Assembly (NCBI GenBank): GCA_034211175.1
Contig: JAXHUH010000260.1
Span: forward strand, 1 to 15,425
Source: JAXHUH01 sp034211175
GTDB lineage: Bacteria > Actinomycetota > Acidimicrobiia > Acidimicrobiales > CAIXPF01
Direction: 5' to 3'
DNA: 15,425 bases
A program made the position numbers and the translations under genes. Positions 1 through 7,596 of this stretch are shown here, in pieces (the stretch's first letter is position 1; each line of letters starts with the position of its first letter). The notes under the pieces are model-generated. The model did not search any database, was not told where the DNA came from, and saw only the letters and a list, made by a program, of their open reading frames with translations.

Positions 1-2974
1 GGGCGAGGATCGGCCGGGCCACGATCGTGGCCACCGCGGTGTAGGTGAGGTCCTCGACGAACGCGAACGACCGGTGCGCCAGGTGGTCGAGCTCGCGGGC
101 CATCGTCGCGGTGTCGCCGAGCGCGTAGGCGACGGCGGCCGTGGTCACGTGCCAGGTCACGAACCCCGGCGTGCCCTCGCGCAGCGCGGCGACCGCGTCG
201 TGCAGCTCCCCGACCCGGCCCTGGGCCTCGCGGATCGGCAGGATCAGCGTGGCGTAGCTGCTGAACGCCCACGACTCCCGGTAGGTGGCGAGCCCCGCCT
301 CCAGCGCCTCGCCCGCGAGCGCCTCGGCGCGGTCGAGGTCACCGTCGACGAACGCGCAGACGCACTCGACCTGCAGCTGGGCCCGGGTCCGGTCGCGCTG
401 CTTGACCACCGTGGTCAGCTCCCGCAGGTCGGCCACCGTTCGGTCGAACGCGATCCGGTCGGCGTCGATCAGCGCCAGGCCGACGCCGAGGAAGCTGGCC
501 TCCCACCGGGCCTCGGGGTCGTCGAGGGTCGCCAGGCCGACTGCGGCCCGGCGACGGGCGTCGAGGTCGTCGGGGTGGGAAAGGCCGAGGTGGGCGTTCA
601 TCCGCACGGCACGGAGCAGCACCTCGTCGCCGTGGGCCTCGGCGATCTCGAGCGCCCCGTGGTAGAGCTCGCGGGCGCGGGCCGACTCGTCGGAGACGGT
701 GAGGAGGGTCGCCGCGGCGGACAGCAGCTCGGCCCTCAGGTGGGGCCCGACCGGAGCGGCCAAGGCCCGTTCGAGGTGGCCGCGGGCGACCGGGTCGACG
801 GTGCCGGCCATGGTCGTGGGCCCGTGGAGGCACAGCTCGGTCGCGCAGCGCACGAGCAGCTCGTCGAGCCCGGCCGTGTGGGCGAGCGTTGCGGCGCGGT
901 CGAGCTGCTCTGCGGGGTCGAGGCTGCCGAGGCGACGGTGCGCCCGGCCGACGAGCAGGCGCAGGGACACCTCCAGGGAGGGGTCGTCGACGCCGTACTG
1001 CTCGATCGTTGCGAGTCCCGTGTCGGCCCAACCGATGACCGACGCCCACTCGAACACCTGCGCCTGCGCCTCCGCGGCGGCCAGGCAACTGGTGCAGGCG
1101 CGCAGCGGGTCGAGCGCGGTCGCGCCGACCGCCTGGGTGGCGAGCGGGATCGGCGAGGCCCCGAGCTGCGACAACGCCGCGCAGAGCTGGTCGTGGCGCA
1201 TCGTGCGCTGCGCCGGGGTGAGCGACGTGGCGAGTGCGTCGACGACCAGGCCGTGCACGAACGCACCGCTTCCGGCGTCGGTGTCGAGGCGCACGAGCTG
1301 CTCGTCGACGGCGTCGCCGAGCAGCTCCGCGACTCCGGGATGGACGTGCTCGAGCGGTGCCAGCGGGAACGTCTGACCGAGCAGCGCCGCGGTCTGCAAC
1401 GCCTCACGGGTCGCCCGGGAGAAGCCGGCGGTGCGCTCGTGCACGGCGTGGAGCACGTTCGTCGGGACCTCGCCGCCGAGCTGGCCCTCCGCGAGCAGCT
1501 CGAGCCGCAGACGGAGGAAGAGGCCGTTGCCGCCGGTGTCGCCGTGCAGGTGGTCGGCGAGCTCGCCGCTCGCCCGAACCGGGAGGGAGTGCTCCAGCAG
1601 CCGGGCCACCTCCGCCGGCGTGAACGGTGGGACGTCGACGCAGGGCACGGCGTCCCATGCGTCGCCGGGGAGGTCACCGAGCGGGCGGCGGGCGGCGAGC
1701 ACGAGGCCGCCGACGCGCTTGTCGATCAGCCGGGCGACGATCTCGGCGGAGCTGTTGTCGAGCCAGTGGGCGTCGTCGACGACGACCACCGCCCCGACGC
1801 CGTCCACGATCACGTGGACGAGCCGGGCCAGCTCGTCGATCAACCGCTCCCGGCTGAGCAGCGGCGCCGGCGAGCGGTGGTCACCGAGCAGGCGGGCGAC
1901 CGCGCCGGCGGTCGCGGGGTCGGCGGTGAGCAGGCGATGGGTGTCGGGGTCGATGACGGCGAGCTGCTCGACGAGGTCCGCGACGACCTCGATCGGACGG
2001 TCCGGGTCCGCCCGCGCCGCGGCCCGCACGACCGGCCGCGACCGGCCCGAGCGGTCGAGCACCCGCTCGATCAACGCCGTCTTGCCGACACCGGCCTCAC
2101 CGCAGAGGGCGACCGGGCCGTCGGCGAGCGCGGCGAGCACGCGCGCCTCCAGCTCGTCACGGTGGAGCACGCCGGTGCGCAGCGACGTGCCCGGCCCGGC
2201 GGTGCGGGCGACGAGGGCCGGCGGCCGGGCCGATGGGAGCTCGTGGCGGAGGATGCGCCCCTCGAGGTCGGCGACGTCGGGTGCAGGGGTCAGGCCGATC
2301 TCGGCCAGCGAGCGGCGATGGCGTTCGATCGTGCGCAGGCTGTCGGCCTCGCGGCCACCGATGGCCAGCAGACCGGCGAGTGCCGACGCCACGTCACGCC
2401 GGGTCGGGTCCTCCTCGAACAGGTCGCTCAGCGGCTCGGTCGAGCGGTCGGGGCGCCCGAGCGCGACCTCACACTCGGCGAGCGCCACCACGGTGGTGTC
2501 GCGGAGCGCATCGAGACGACGGCGGGCATCGTCGACGAGGAGCGAGTCGACCCCGCCGAACGACCCCGGGCCGGTCCACAGGGCCAGCGCGGCCCGGTAC
2601 CGCTCGGCGGCCGCCGCAGCGTCGAGGCCCCGGGCGCCGGTGACGAGGGACTCGAAGCGCGTGGAGTCGAGCCGGTCGAGCTCCCCGCTCAGCCGGTAGC
2701 CCTCGAGGTGGTAGTCGATGGTCAACCGGCCGTCGAGGGCGTTGCGGATCTGGGTGATCTGGGACTTCAGCCGGCTCCGGACCCGCGGGTCGTCCTCCTG
2801 CCACACGTCGCTCGCCAGCGCGGCGCGGGAGACGACCTGGCCGGGGGCGGCGGCGAGCACGGCGAGGATGTGGGCACGCTGGGGTGACAGGCGCCGCGGA
2901 CGCGCCTGGTCGTCCAACACCGCGATGTCGCCCAGCACCGAGAGCGCGACTCCGGCGCGTGCTTCCGTCCCCAC
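1..2974 (-). CDS. AfsR/SARP-type BTAD transcriptional regulator with AAA ATPase domain (3' end outside window)
   Basis: Partial gene: 991 codons are open from a GTG at 2974 to the left edge with no stop, so the C-terminus is missing. In order, the protein shows an OmpR-like winged helix (about residues 10-95, with SPQRAHILAVLAAAPGQVVS and LKSQITQIRNAL), a BTAD helical domain (about 97-240), and a STAND/AAA ATPase with Walker A GEAGVGKT at 292-299 and Walker B VVVVDD at 396-401 followed by AHWLD. After that comes a long Ala/Leu/Arg-rich helical region, probably TPR-like. Known members bind direct repeats near promoters and activate, for example, secondary metabolism; the target here cannot be read. 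No metabolite cluster is visible beside it in this window. The GTG start is supported by a TACAGT hexamer 7 bases upstream (leaderless). An internal GTG at codon 13 is an alternative. The family is well supported; its regulon is unknown. Confidence 0.9.
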   Translation of the reverse strand, partial: MGTEARAGVALSVLGDIAVLDDQARPRRLSPQRAHILAVLAAAPGQVVSRAALASDVWQEDDPRVRSRLKSQITQIRNALDGRLTIDYHLEGYRLSGELDRLDSTRFESLVTGARGLDAAAAAERYRAALALWTGPGSFGGVDSLLVDDARRRLDALRDTTVVALAECEVALGRPDRSTEPLSDLFEEDPTRRDVASALAGLLAIGGREADSLRTIERHRRSLAEIGLTPAPDVADLEGRILRHELPSARPPALVARTAGPGTSLRTGVLHRDELEARVLAALADGPVALCGEAGVGKTALIERVLDRSGRSRPVVRAAARADPDRPIEVVADLVEQLAVIDPDTHRLLTADPATAGAVARLLGDHRSPAPLLSRERLIDELARLVHVIVDGVGAVVVVDDAHWLDNSSAEIVARLIDKRVGGLVLAARRPLGDLPGDAWDAVPCVDVPPFTPAEVARLLEHSLPVRASGELADHLHGDTGGNGLFLRLRLELLAEGQLGGEVPTNVLHAVHERTAGFSRATREALQTAALLGQTFPLAPLEHVHPGVAELLGDAVDEQLVRLDTDAGSGAFVHGLVVDALATSLTPAQRTMRHDQLCAALSQLGASPIPLATQAVGATALDPLRACTSCLAAAEAQAQVFEWASVIGWADTGLATIEQYGVDDPSLEVSLRLLVGRAHRRLGSLDPAEQLDRAATLAHTAGLDELLVRCATELCLHGPTTMAGTVDPVARGHLERALAAPVGPHLRAELLSAAATLLTVSDESARARELYHGALEIAEAHGDEVLLRAVRMNAHLGLSHPDDLDARRRAAVGLATLDDPEARWEASFLGVGLALIDADRIAFDRTVADLRELTTVVKQRDRTRAQLQVECVCAFVDGDLDRAEALAGEALEAGLATYRESWAFSSYATLILPIREAQGRVGELHDAVAALREGTPGFVTWHVTTAAVAYALGDTATMARELDHLAHRSFAFVEDLTYTAVATIVARPILA

Positions 2975-2981
2975 GCTCCGG

Positions 2982-2987
2982 ACTGTA
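2982..2987 (-). promoter_or_regulatory. Putative -10 hexamer of the BTAD regulator (leaderless)
   Basis: Read on the minus strand, TACAGT lies 7 bases before the GTG start, so transcription would begin at or next to the start codon. The only purine-rich bases (GGAG) are one base from the GTG, too close for a Shine-Dalgarno. No clear -35 was found. Confidence 0.4.
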
Positions 2988-3079
2988 GTTGCAGGTCCCA
3001 CGACATCCGCCCGGGCAGATCAACCCGTTGACCCAGGGCCTTCGGACCCCTACGAGTGCGCCGGCGACGTGGACCGGCC

Positions 3080-3295
3080 ATGCTGCAGCCTGTGGCCGAG
3101 CTGCGCAGACACATGGCGATCGGGACCGATCTGATCCGGGCGATCGCGCGGCGCCTCGGCCTGCGCGCGAGGACCGAGACCGCGGCTCCGGCCCGCCGCA
3201 GGCTCGCTGATCGGCCGATGTCGAGAGCTGAGGCACTCGCGATGCGCGGCGCCCGTGCCATCGCCGCAGCCCCCACCGAGACGCCGCCGGTGTGA
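3080..3295 (+). CDS. Small orphan ORF resembling a VapB antitoxin (possibly a decayed locus)
   Basis: A 71-residue ORF from ATG 3080, with a second in-frame ATG at 3113. From the second start, residues DLIRAIARRLGLR through PMSRAEALAMRGA align by eye with the VapB encoded at 10236-10466 (ELVERAMQRFGLR through PMSVEEQLAMEGA). About 18 of 42 positions are identical with one gap, including the GLR, PMS and LAM blocks. The toxin-contacting tail of the intact antitoxin (WDGDLDAMR) is absent and replaced by an Ala/Pro/Thr tail. The stop overlaps a following ATG (TGATG), as expected for a coupled vapC, but that frame ends after seven codons. No PIN domain follows. I infer a relic or an orphan antitoxin. 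It may also be non-coding: GC-rich spurious ORFs of this length are common. Confidence 0.35.
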   Translation: MLQPVAELRRHMAIGTDLIRAIARRLGLRARTETAAPARRRLADRPMSRAEALAMRGARAIAAAPTETPPV

Positions 3296-3414
3296 TGCTG
3301 ACCGCCGCCACATCCTGAGCCGAGCTCGACGGGCACGGGCCATCTCGGCGCCGCCGTTCGACGTATGGCGCGTCGCCTACTCGGCGACCGTGCTCGTGGC
3401 CTCTGCCTTCTTGG
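3296..3414. other. Intergenic stretch between VapB-like ORF and membrane-protein gene
   Basis: No convincing gene on either strand. If the VapB-like ORF is rejected, the whole interval 2975-3414 (about 440 bases) is gene-free and holds only the promoter of the leftward BTAD regulator. A vapC remnant was looked for here and no PIN-domain motif was seen. Confidence 0.5.
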
Positions 3415-4086
3415 TCAGCGATCGATGCCGTCCCCGGCCGCGTAGGCGCCGGGGAGGTCGGCCCATGGGCCGAGGGCGCCGGCGCCGGCGTGGCCGGCGA
3501 GGAGCTTGGCGTAGAAGATCGGGGCGAACCACGGGGCGCTGGGCGACGGGCCGAGGACCCGGTCGATGGTGATCCCGCCCGCCGTCGCGGCGAGGGCGAG
3601 CATCCGGCGCCGCCGACCGGCCGTGCGCACGAGGACGGCGGTCGTGGCCATCAGGTACGCGTACTGGGTCGCCGCCCACACCCACCGGCGGGCGCCCCCG
3701 CCGTCGATGGCGGCGATGGCGAACGGATGGACGTGGATCGACGCGAACCTCAGGTGCTCGGCCGGCCCCTGGCCGGGGCGCTCGTACCAGCGGACGCACG
3801 CCGGCGTGTTGTTCGCCCACGCGCCACCCCACAGGTCGAACGAGAGCGCGGTGAGAAGGCCGCGGGCCCACCGCGCATGCGAGCGCGGCGGGCTGTGCCA
3901 TGCCACAGCGGCACCGACGACCCCGAGACCGATCGAGCCGGCGTTCTCGACGACGCCGGCGCCCGGCCCGATGAACTGGTCCCACTGGCCGAGGAGGCCG
4001 TCGCGGACGGGCGGGAGCCCCGCGGCCGACGTCGTCCCGGCCACGTCATCTCGATCGTTGGCGGCGGTGGTGTCCGTGGCCGACAT
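3415..4086 (-). CDS. Conserved-looking integral membrane protein, function unknown
   Basis: A 223-residue protein I do not recognise. A hydrophilic N-terminus (about 1-40) precedes about five or six hydrophobic segments, roughly at residues 44-63, 73-91, 112-128, 135-153, 161-179 and 186-204. There is no cleavable signal peptide. Polar residues sit near membrane edges (HSPPRSH at about 64-70, DLWGGAWANNTP at 84-95, HVHPF at 118-122) and could be functional, for example metal or haem ligands, but that is speculation. The start is firm: the ATG at 4086 has a strong GGAGGG Shine-Dalgarno four bases upstream. The gene is divergent from a TetR-family gene, with an operator-like palindrome 42 bases upstream of its start, so it is probably that repressor's target. 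Codon use matches its neighbours. Confidence 0.75.
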   Translation of the reverse strand: MSATDTTAANDRDDVAGTTSAAGLPPVRDGLLGQWDQFIGPGAGVVENAGSIGLGVVGAAVAWHSPPRSHARWARGLLTALSFDLWGGAWANNTPACVRWYERPGQGPAEHLRFASIHVHPFAIAAIDGGGARRWVWAATQYAYLMATTAVLVRTAGRRRRMLALAATAGGITIDRVLGPSPSAPWFAPIFYAKLLAGHAGAGALGPWADLPGAYAAGDGIDR

Positions 4087-4128
4087 CGGGCCCTCCGGTT
4101 CGGCGAATGGTCAGGCTCGCCGCGGGTA

Positions 4129-4144
4129 CTCTACAGATGTAGAG
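4129..4144. promoter_or_regulatory. 16-bp inverted repeat, probable TetR-family operator
   Basis: CTCTACA-GA-TGTAGAG is a perfect 7-bp inverted repeat with a 2-bp spacer, in the gap between the divergent membrane protein and TetR genes. It is relatively AT-rich for its surroundings. Possible -10 hexamers on both strands (TACTCT rightward at 4127-4132, TAGAGT leftward at 4133-4128) overlap it, so a bound repressor could block both promoters. Size and placement are typical of TetR-family operators; binding is inferred. Confidence 0.65.
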
Positions 4145-4207
4145 GGCCGCGTTGCCAGAGGTGGCGGGTCACCAGAGGGACGGCGACTGAGGAACGGGCG
4201 AGCATCG

Positions 4208-4822
4208 ATGGGTTCATCACCGGGCGGCGTCGAAGACGGCGAGGCGGGGTCGAGACGCACCGAGCTGGCCGACGCGGCGATCCGCACGCTGGCCGCCGAG
4301 GGGATGCGGGGCCTGACCCATCGGGCCGTCGACCGCACCGCCGGCGTCTCCGAGGGGTCGTCCTCCTACTACTTCCGGACCCGCCGAGCACTCGTCGACG
4401 CCGCGGTCGACCGTCTCCTCGCGCTGGAGCTGGCCGAGCTCGAACACGCTGGCGCGCAGCAGGACGAGCGGTCGCGGGGCGACGGGACGGGAGCCGAGGC
4501 CCTGGTCGCCGCCGCCGAGGACCTGGCGCACCTGTGGCTGACCGACGGCCGTGACCGCCTCGCGGCCCGCTACGAGCTGAGCCTGGAGGGGATGCGGCGG
4601 CCCGAGCTGCGTGCGCGCCTGGCGGTCGCCGCGACCAGCGTGCGGGCAACGGTCGCCGACCAGCTCCGGGCCGCCGGCGTCGAGGAACCGGAGCGCACGG
4701 CCGCCGACCTCGTCGCGGGCGTCGACGGTCTCCTCTTCGCCCACATCACCGCCGGCGGCGGGCCGCCGACCGACGAGCTGCTCGGGTCGATCCGCCGACT
4801 GGTCGCTGCGCTCGCCGGCTGA
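4208..4822 (+). CDS. TetR/AcrR-family transcriptional regulator
   Basis: A 204-residue protein. The N-terminal three-helix DNA-binding domain starts at about residue 16 (RRTELADAAIRTLAAEGMRGLTHRAVDRTAGVSE, read in overlapping parts). Its recognition helix and exit motif GVSEGSSSYYFRTR lies at 46-59, the classic TetR signature. The rest is an all-helical ligand/dimer domain. The frame is open far upstream, but TetR similarity begins only here, so the ATG at 4208 is the best start. The nearest purine-rich stretch (GAGGAACGGG) is rather distant. The gene diverges from the membrane protein gene, with a 16-bp palindrome 63 bases upstream, so autorepression plus control of the divergent gene is the likely arrangement. 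Ligand unknown. The esterase gene 158 bases downstream, on the same strand, could also belong to the regulon. Confidence 0.9.
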   Translation: MGSSPGGVEDGEAGSRRTELADAAIRTLAAEGMRGLTHRAVDRTAGVSEGSSSYYFRTRRALVDAAVDRLLALELAELEHAGAQQDERSRGDGTGAEALVAAAEDLAHLWLTDGRDRLAARYELSLEGMRRPELRARLAVAATSVRATVADQLRAAGVEEPERTAADLVAGVDGLLFAHITAGGGPPTDELLGSIRRLVAALAG

Positions 4823-4980
4823 CCGCCGGGGCCACTCGTGCTGGCGGACCGATCTGCCGCGTGATGGTCGGCGGCGCCGGCGCGACCGCACCGAACCTGC
4901 GGCCTCGGCGTCGCGTCTGGAACGATGCGGGCCGGCGATATCGCCGTGGGGGATCCGGTTCCGGGGAGGGAGACCGCGAG

Positions 4981-6228
4981 ATGGACGTGCGCAGCGAAGG
5001 TCGCATCGAGGTGCTCGACAAGCCCGAGGAGGTCGGCCTGTCGGCCGAGCGCCTGGGCAGGATCGAGCCGTTCTTCCAGCGGGAGTACGTCGACACCGGC
5101 AAGCTCGCCGGGCTCGTCACGCTCGTGGCCCGCCGCGGGCAGGTCGCCCACCTCGCCGCGTTCGGCCAGCGCGACCTCGAGGCCGGCGCCGCGATGGAGA
5201 CCGACACGATCTTCCGGATCTACTCGATGACCAAGCCGATCACGTCGGTCGCGCTGCTGTCGCTCTACGAGGAGGGCCGGTTCCAGCTCGACGACCCGGT
5301 GTCTCGGTTCATCCCGTCGTGGGCCGACCTCCGGGTCTGGTCGGACGGCACCCCGCTCAAGTACACGACCGAGTTCCCCGAGCGGGAGATGCAGATCCGC
5401 GACCTGCTGACCCACACGTCGGGCCTCACCTACGGGTTCATGGGCCGCCACCCGCTCGACGCGCTCTACCGCCGCAAGAAGGTCGAGAAGGACGCGGCGA
5501 AGGACCTCGGCGAGATGATCGAGACGTTGGCCGACCTGCCGCTGCTGTTCTCGCCGGGGACGCAGTGGTCGTACTCGGTGGCGACCGACGTGTGCGGCTA
5601 CCTGTGCGAGGTCATCTCCGGCCAGCCGTTCGACCGGTTCCTGGCCGAGCGGATCTTCGAGCCCCTGGGCATGGTCGACACCGGGTTCTCGGTGCCGGCC
5701 GACAAGGTCGACCGCCTGGCCGCCAACTACGCGTGGACGGCGGGTGATCCGCTCCACCTGTTCGACGCCCCCGAGCGCTCGACCTACCTGGCGCAGCCGG
5801 GGTTCCTCTCGGGCGGTGGCGGCCTGGTCTCGACGGCCCACGACTACCTGCGGTTCGCGCTGATGCTGGCCAACCGGGGCGAGCTCGACGGCCGCCGGGT
5901 CCTCGGCCGCAAGACCGTCGAGTACATGACCCGCAACCACCTCCCCGGTGGCGGCGACCTGGCGTCGATGGGCCAGAAGGTGTTCTCCGAGGTGTCCTAC
6001 GAGGGCATCGGCTTCGGCCTCGGCGTCTCGGTCGTGCTCGACCCGTCGGCCGCCGGCGTGGTCGGCTCCGAGGGCGCCCACGGCTGGGGCGGCGCCGCGT
6101 CGACCAACTTCTCGGTCGACCGCTCGGAGGAGCTGGTGACGATCATCCTCGCCCAGCTCATGCCGTCGTCCCAGTACCCGATCCGCCGCGAGATGTCCTC
6201 CCTCGCCTACCAGGCCCTCATCGCCTGA
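4981..6228 (+). CDS. Serine hydrolase of the beta-lactamase/class C (family VIII esterase) fold
   Basis: A 415-residue protein. The nucleophile motif S82-M-T-K85 (SxxK) is followed by Tyr198 in WSYSVATD (YxN-like, with Val at the Asn place) and by HGWGG at 367-371 in place of the KTG box. This combination is typical of family VIII carboxylesterases and related class C-like enzymes (EstB type), which hydrolyse ester or amide bonds and usually are not true antibiotic-resistance enzymes. No signal peptide or lipobox is visible, so it is probably cytoplasmic. The length matches the family. The ATG at 4981 is preceded by a good purine-rich Shine-Dalgarno (GGGGAGGGAG, around 4962-4972). The frame is also open upstream to 4861, but that extension is Arg/Gly-rich and lies before the Shine-Dalgarno. 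Substrate unknown. Confidence 0.9.
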   Translation: MDVRSEGRIEVLDKPEEVGLSAERLGRIEPFFQREYVDTGKLAGLVTLVARRGQVAHLAAFGQRDLEAGAAMETDTIFRIYSMTKPITSVALLSLYEEGRFQLDDPVSRFIPSWADLRVWSDGTPLKYTTEFPEREMQIRDLLTHTSGLTYGFMGRHPLDALYRRKKVEKDAAKDLGEMIETLADLPLLFSPGTQWSYSVATDVCGYLCEVISGQPFDRFLAERIFEPLGMVDTGFSVPADKVDRLAANYAWTAGDPLHLFDAPERSTYLAQPGFLSGGGGLVSTAHDYLRFALMLANRGELDGRRVLGRKTVEYMTRNHLPGGGDLASMGQKVFSEVSYEGIGFGLGVSVVLDPSAAGVVGSEGAHGWGGAASTNFSVDRSEELVTIILAQLMPSSQYPIRREMSSLAYQALIA

Positions 6229-6232
6229 CCAC

Positions 6233-6242
6233 GCCGGCCGGC
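6233..6242. repeat. 10-bp GC palindrome after the esterase stop
   Basis: GCCGGCCGGC lies five bases past the esterase stop codon. The same 10-mer occurs at 11956-11965 after another gene. In DNA this rich in G and C it may be chance. No T-tract follows, so it does not look like a standard terminator. Confidence 0.25.
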
Positions 6243-6277
6243 GACGGCCCGCTGCCAGAACCGGCGGTATATACGAA

Positions 6278-6295
6278 GGATCGATCCGGATATCC
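6278..6295. promoter_or_regulatory. Overlapping palindromes at the first vapBC promoter, likely VapB operator
   Basis: GGATCGATCCGGATATCC contains three overlapping palindromes: GGATCGATCC (6278-6287), ATCCGGAT (6284-6291) and GGATATCC (6288-6295). It ends inside the proposed -10 of the vapB gene. Toxin-antitoxin operons are usually autorepressed through such repeats; the binding is inferred. Confidence 0.5.
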
Positions 6296-6296
6296 T
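6291..6296 (+). promoter_or_regulatory. Putative -10 hexamer of first vapBC operon (leaderless)
   Basis: TATCCT is followed by six bases and then the GTG start of vapB, so the transcript would start at the start codon. No Shine-Dalgarno is present. Confidence 0.45.
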
Positions 6297-6302
6297 GGGA
6301 CC

Positions 6303-6521
6303 GTGACGAAGCGGCTCGTGGACATCGACGACGACCTCTTGGAGTACGCACAGCGTGCCGCCGGGACACCCACGATCAAGGCAACGGTCGACGCCGCGCT
6401 GAAGAAGCTGGTGGAGGCAGACGTCTCGGTTCACCACATACGTCGCCTGCGTCAGCCGGGCGCGGTGGACCTCGAGGCGCTCGACGAGGCGCGGGCGCCA
6501 CGAACCCACCTGGATGGCTGA
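6303..6521 (+). CDS. vapB: VapB-family antitoxin (first vapBC pair)
   Basis: A 72-residue protein that starts with MTKRLVDIDDDLLEYAQRAAG, the ribbon-helix-helix pattern of VapB antitoxins: a short beta strand followed by IDDDLL and two helices, with TIKATVDAALKKLVEA as the second. The C-terminal half (about 40-72) is charged and would wrap the toxin. Role: as a dimer, VapB binds its promoter and neutralises VapC. The GTG start at 6303 is favoured because the domain begins at its first residues and a -10 hexamer sits six bases upstream. The gene overlaps the following vapC by 8 bases, so the two are translationally coupled. Autoregulation through the palindromes at 6278-6295 is likely. Confidence 0.85.
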   Translation: MTKRLVDIDDDLLEYAQRAAGTPTIKATVDAALKKLVEADVSVHHIRRLRQPGAVDLEALDEARAPRTHLDG

Positions 6522-6933
6522 TCCCCGATATCTGGTCGATACGTCGGCGCTCGCGCGCGCCGACATCGACACCGTCGGCGATCGCCTGGAAGCGCTCGCG
6601 CTCAACGGCCGCCTGTGGTCGTGCAGGACCGTGGATCTCGAGATCGCCTTCTCGTCTCGCGTCCGCGACGTGGTTGACGTCATCCGCGAACGGCGTGCGC
6701 TCCCGGAGGCGCCGATCACACCTGCGGTCATGGACCGGGCTCTGACCGTCACGGGCCTTCTCGCCGCTGCCGGGGCTCACCGAGGCGCCAAGCCGGCGGA
6801 CCTCGTGATCGCTGCGGCGGCGGAGGCCGCCGACCTGGTCGTCCTCCACTACGACGATGACTTCGACCGAATCGCGCAGGTCACTCATCAGCCGACCGAG
6901 TGGATCGCCACGCGCGGGTCGCTGGCCCACTGA
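6514..6933 (+). CDS. vapC: VapC-family PIN-domain ribonuclease toxin (first vapBC pair)
   Basis: A 139-residue PIN-domain protein. It keeps the acidic metal-binding set: D9 in YLVDTSALAR, E43 in VDLEI, D96 in PADLVIAAAAE, and D114/D116 in HYDDDFDRIA. The length is typical for VapC. Such toxins cut RNA (tRNA or rRNA in characterised mycobacterial and enteric cases) and so halt translation when the antitoxin is lost; the target here is unknown. It overlaps the vapB gene by 8 bases. It ends 48 bases from the convergent CoA-binding protein gene. All catalytic residues appear intact, so the pair is probably active. It is a different subfamily from the VapC at 10447-10845. Confidence 0.9.
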   Translation: MADPRYLVDTSALARADIDTVGDRLEALALNGRLWSCRTVDLEIAFSSRVRDVVDVIRERRALPEAPITPAVMDRALTVTGLLAAAGAHRGAKPADLVIAAAAEAADLVVLHYDDDFDRIAQVTHQPTEWIATRGSLAH

Positions 6934-6981
6934 CGGCTGCGCGGCGGCCGCTCGGCCCGGCCGGTTTGTCCGGTGGCAGTG

Positions 6982-7458
6982 TCAGACGGTGGCGGGGACC
7001 TTGCCGGTGCGGCGGAACCAGAGGCGCATCAGCTTGTGGAAGCCGTCGGCGACCGGGTCGAACATGAGGGGGCAGCCGCCGTCGATGACGGTGATGCCGT
7101 GGTCGCGGCCGTAGACCGTGGCCTCGTCGCACACGCTGCCGGCGCCGAAGCTGCGGTGCATCCACACGTGGCGGATGCCGAGCTCGGCGCACTCGCGCAC
7201 CGTGTCCTCGACGACGTCGGGCCGGGTGGCGACGACGACGGCGTCGACCCCGCCGGGAATGTCGGCGAGGGTGTGGTAGCAGGGGTCGCCCTCGACCTCG
7301 TCGGCGTGCGGGTTGACGGCGAACACCTCGTAGCCCTTGTCCCGCAGGCGCTTGTAGATCCCGTTGCTGGCCTCGCCCTTCGGCTCGCGTGACACCCCGG
7401 TCACCGCGATCCGCTTGTTGGCGAGGAACTCGGCTGCTGCGTCCTTGACGTCGACCAC
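6982..7458 (-). CDS. CoA-binding domain protein (YccU-like, CoA_binding_2)
   Basis: A 158-residue single-domain Rossmann protein. The nucleotide-binding start is RIAVTGVSREPKGEASNGIY (16-35), followed by GYEVFAVNP (42-50). Strand-helix alternation continues through VDAVVVATRPDVVEDTV and IRHVWMHRSFGAGS to the end. This is the stand-alone form of the CoA-binding domain of succinyl-CoA/acyl-CoA synthetases. The family binds CoA, but its cellular role is not firmly known. The GTG start at 7458 is chosen because a GAGGAG Shine-Dalgarno stands six bases upstream and family similarity begins here. A much longer upstream reading of the same frame (to 7950) runs through the intergenic repeat and into the ATPase gene on the other strand, and is not credible. 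It is convergent with vapC on one side and divergent from the P-type ATPase gene on the other. Confidence 0.88.
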   Translation of the reverse strand: MVDVKDAAAEFLANKRIAVTGVSREPKGEASNGIYKRLRDKGYEVFAVNPHADEVEGDPCYHTLADIPGGVDAVVVATRPDVVEDTVRECAELGIRHVWMHRSFGAGSVCDEATVYGRDHGITVIDGGCPLMFDPVADGFHKLMRLWFRRTGKVPATV

Positions 7459-7596
7459 TGCGCTCTCCTCTCGCACGCGGCCCGGTCGGGACGTCCCTGT
7501 CCCGACGGGGCCGACGCTACGAAGCCGCCACCCGGGCGCCCAGAGGCGAACGACCACGCGATCGGCCCGACGGTCCACCCGCACCGGCCCGAGCAT

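Noticed and set aside
74..2887. Long plus-strand ORF of 937 codons
   Set aside because: It is antisense to the BTAD regulator, whose frame carries the clear winged-helix, Walker A and Walker B motifs. The plus-strand translation is Arg/Gly/Val-rich with no domain, a usual artefact of GC-rich genes.
3566..4207. N-terminal extension of the TetR regulator frame
   Set aside because: It is antisense to the membrane protein gene, and TetR similarity begins only after the ATG at 4208.
4570..6369. 599-codon minus-strand ORF over the TetR and esterase genes
   Set aside because: Antisense to two genes with clear catalytic or DNA-binding motifs; low-complexity composition.
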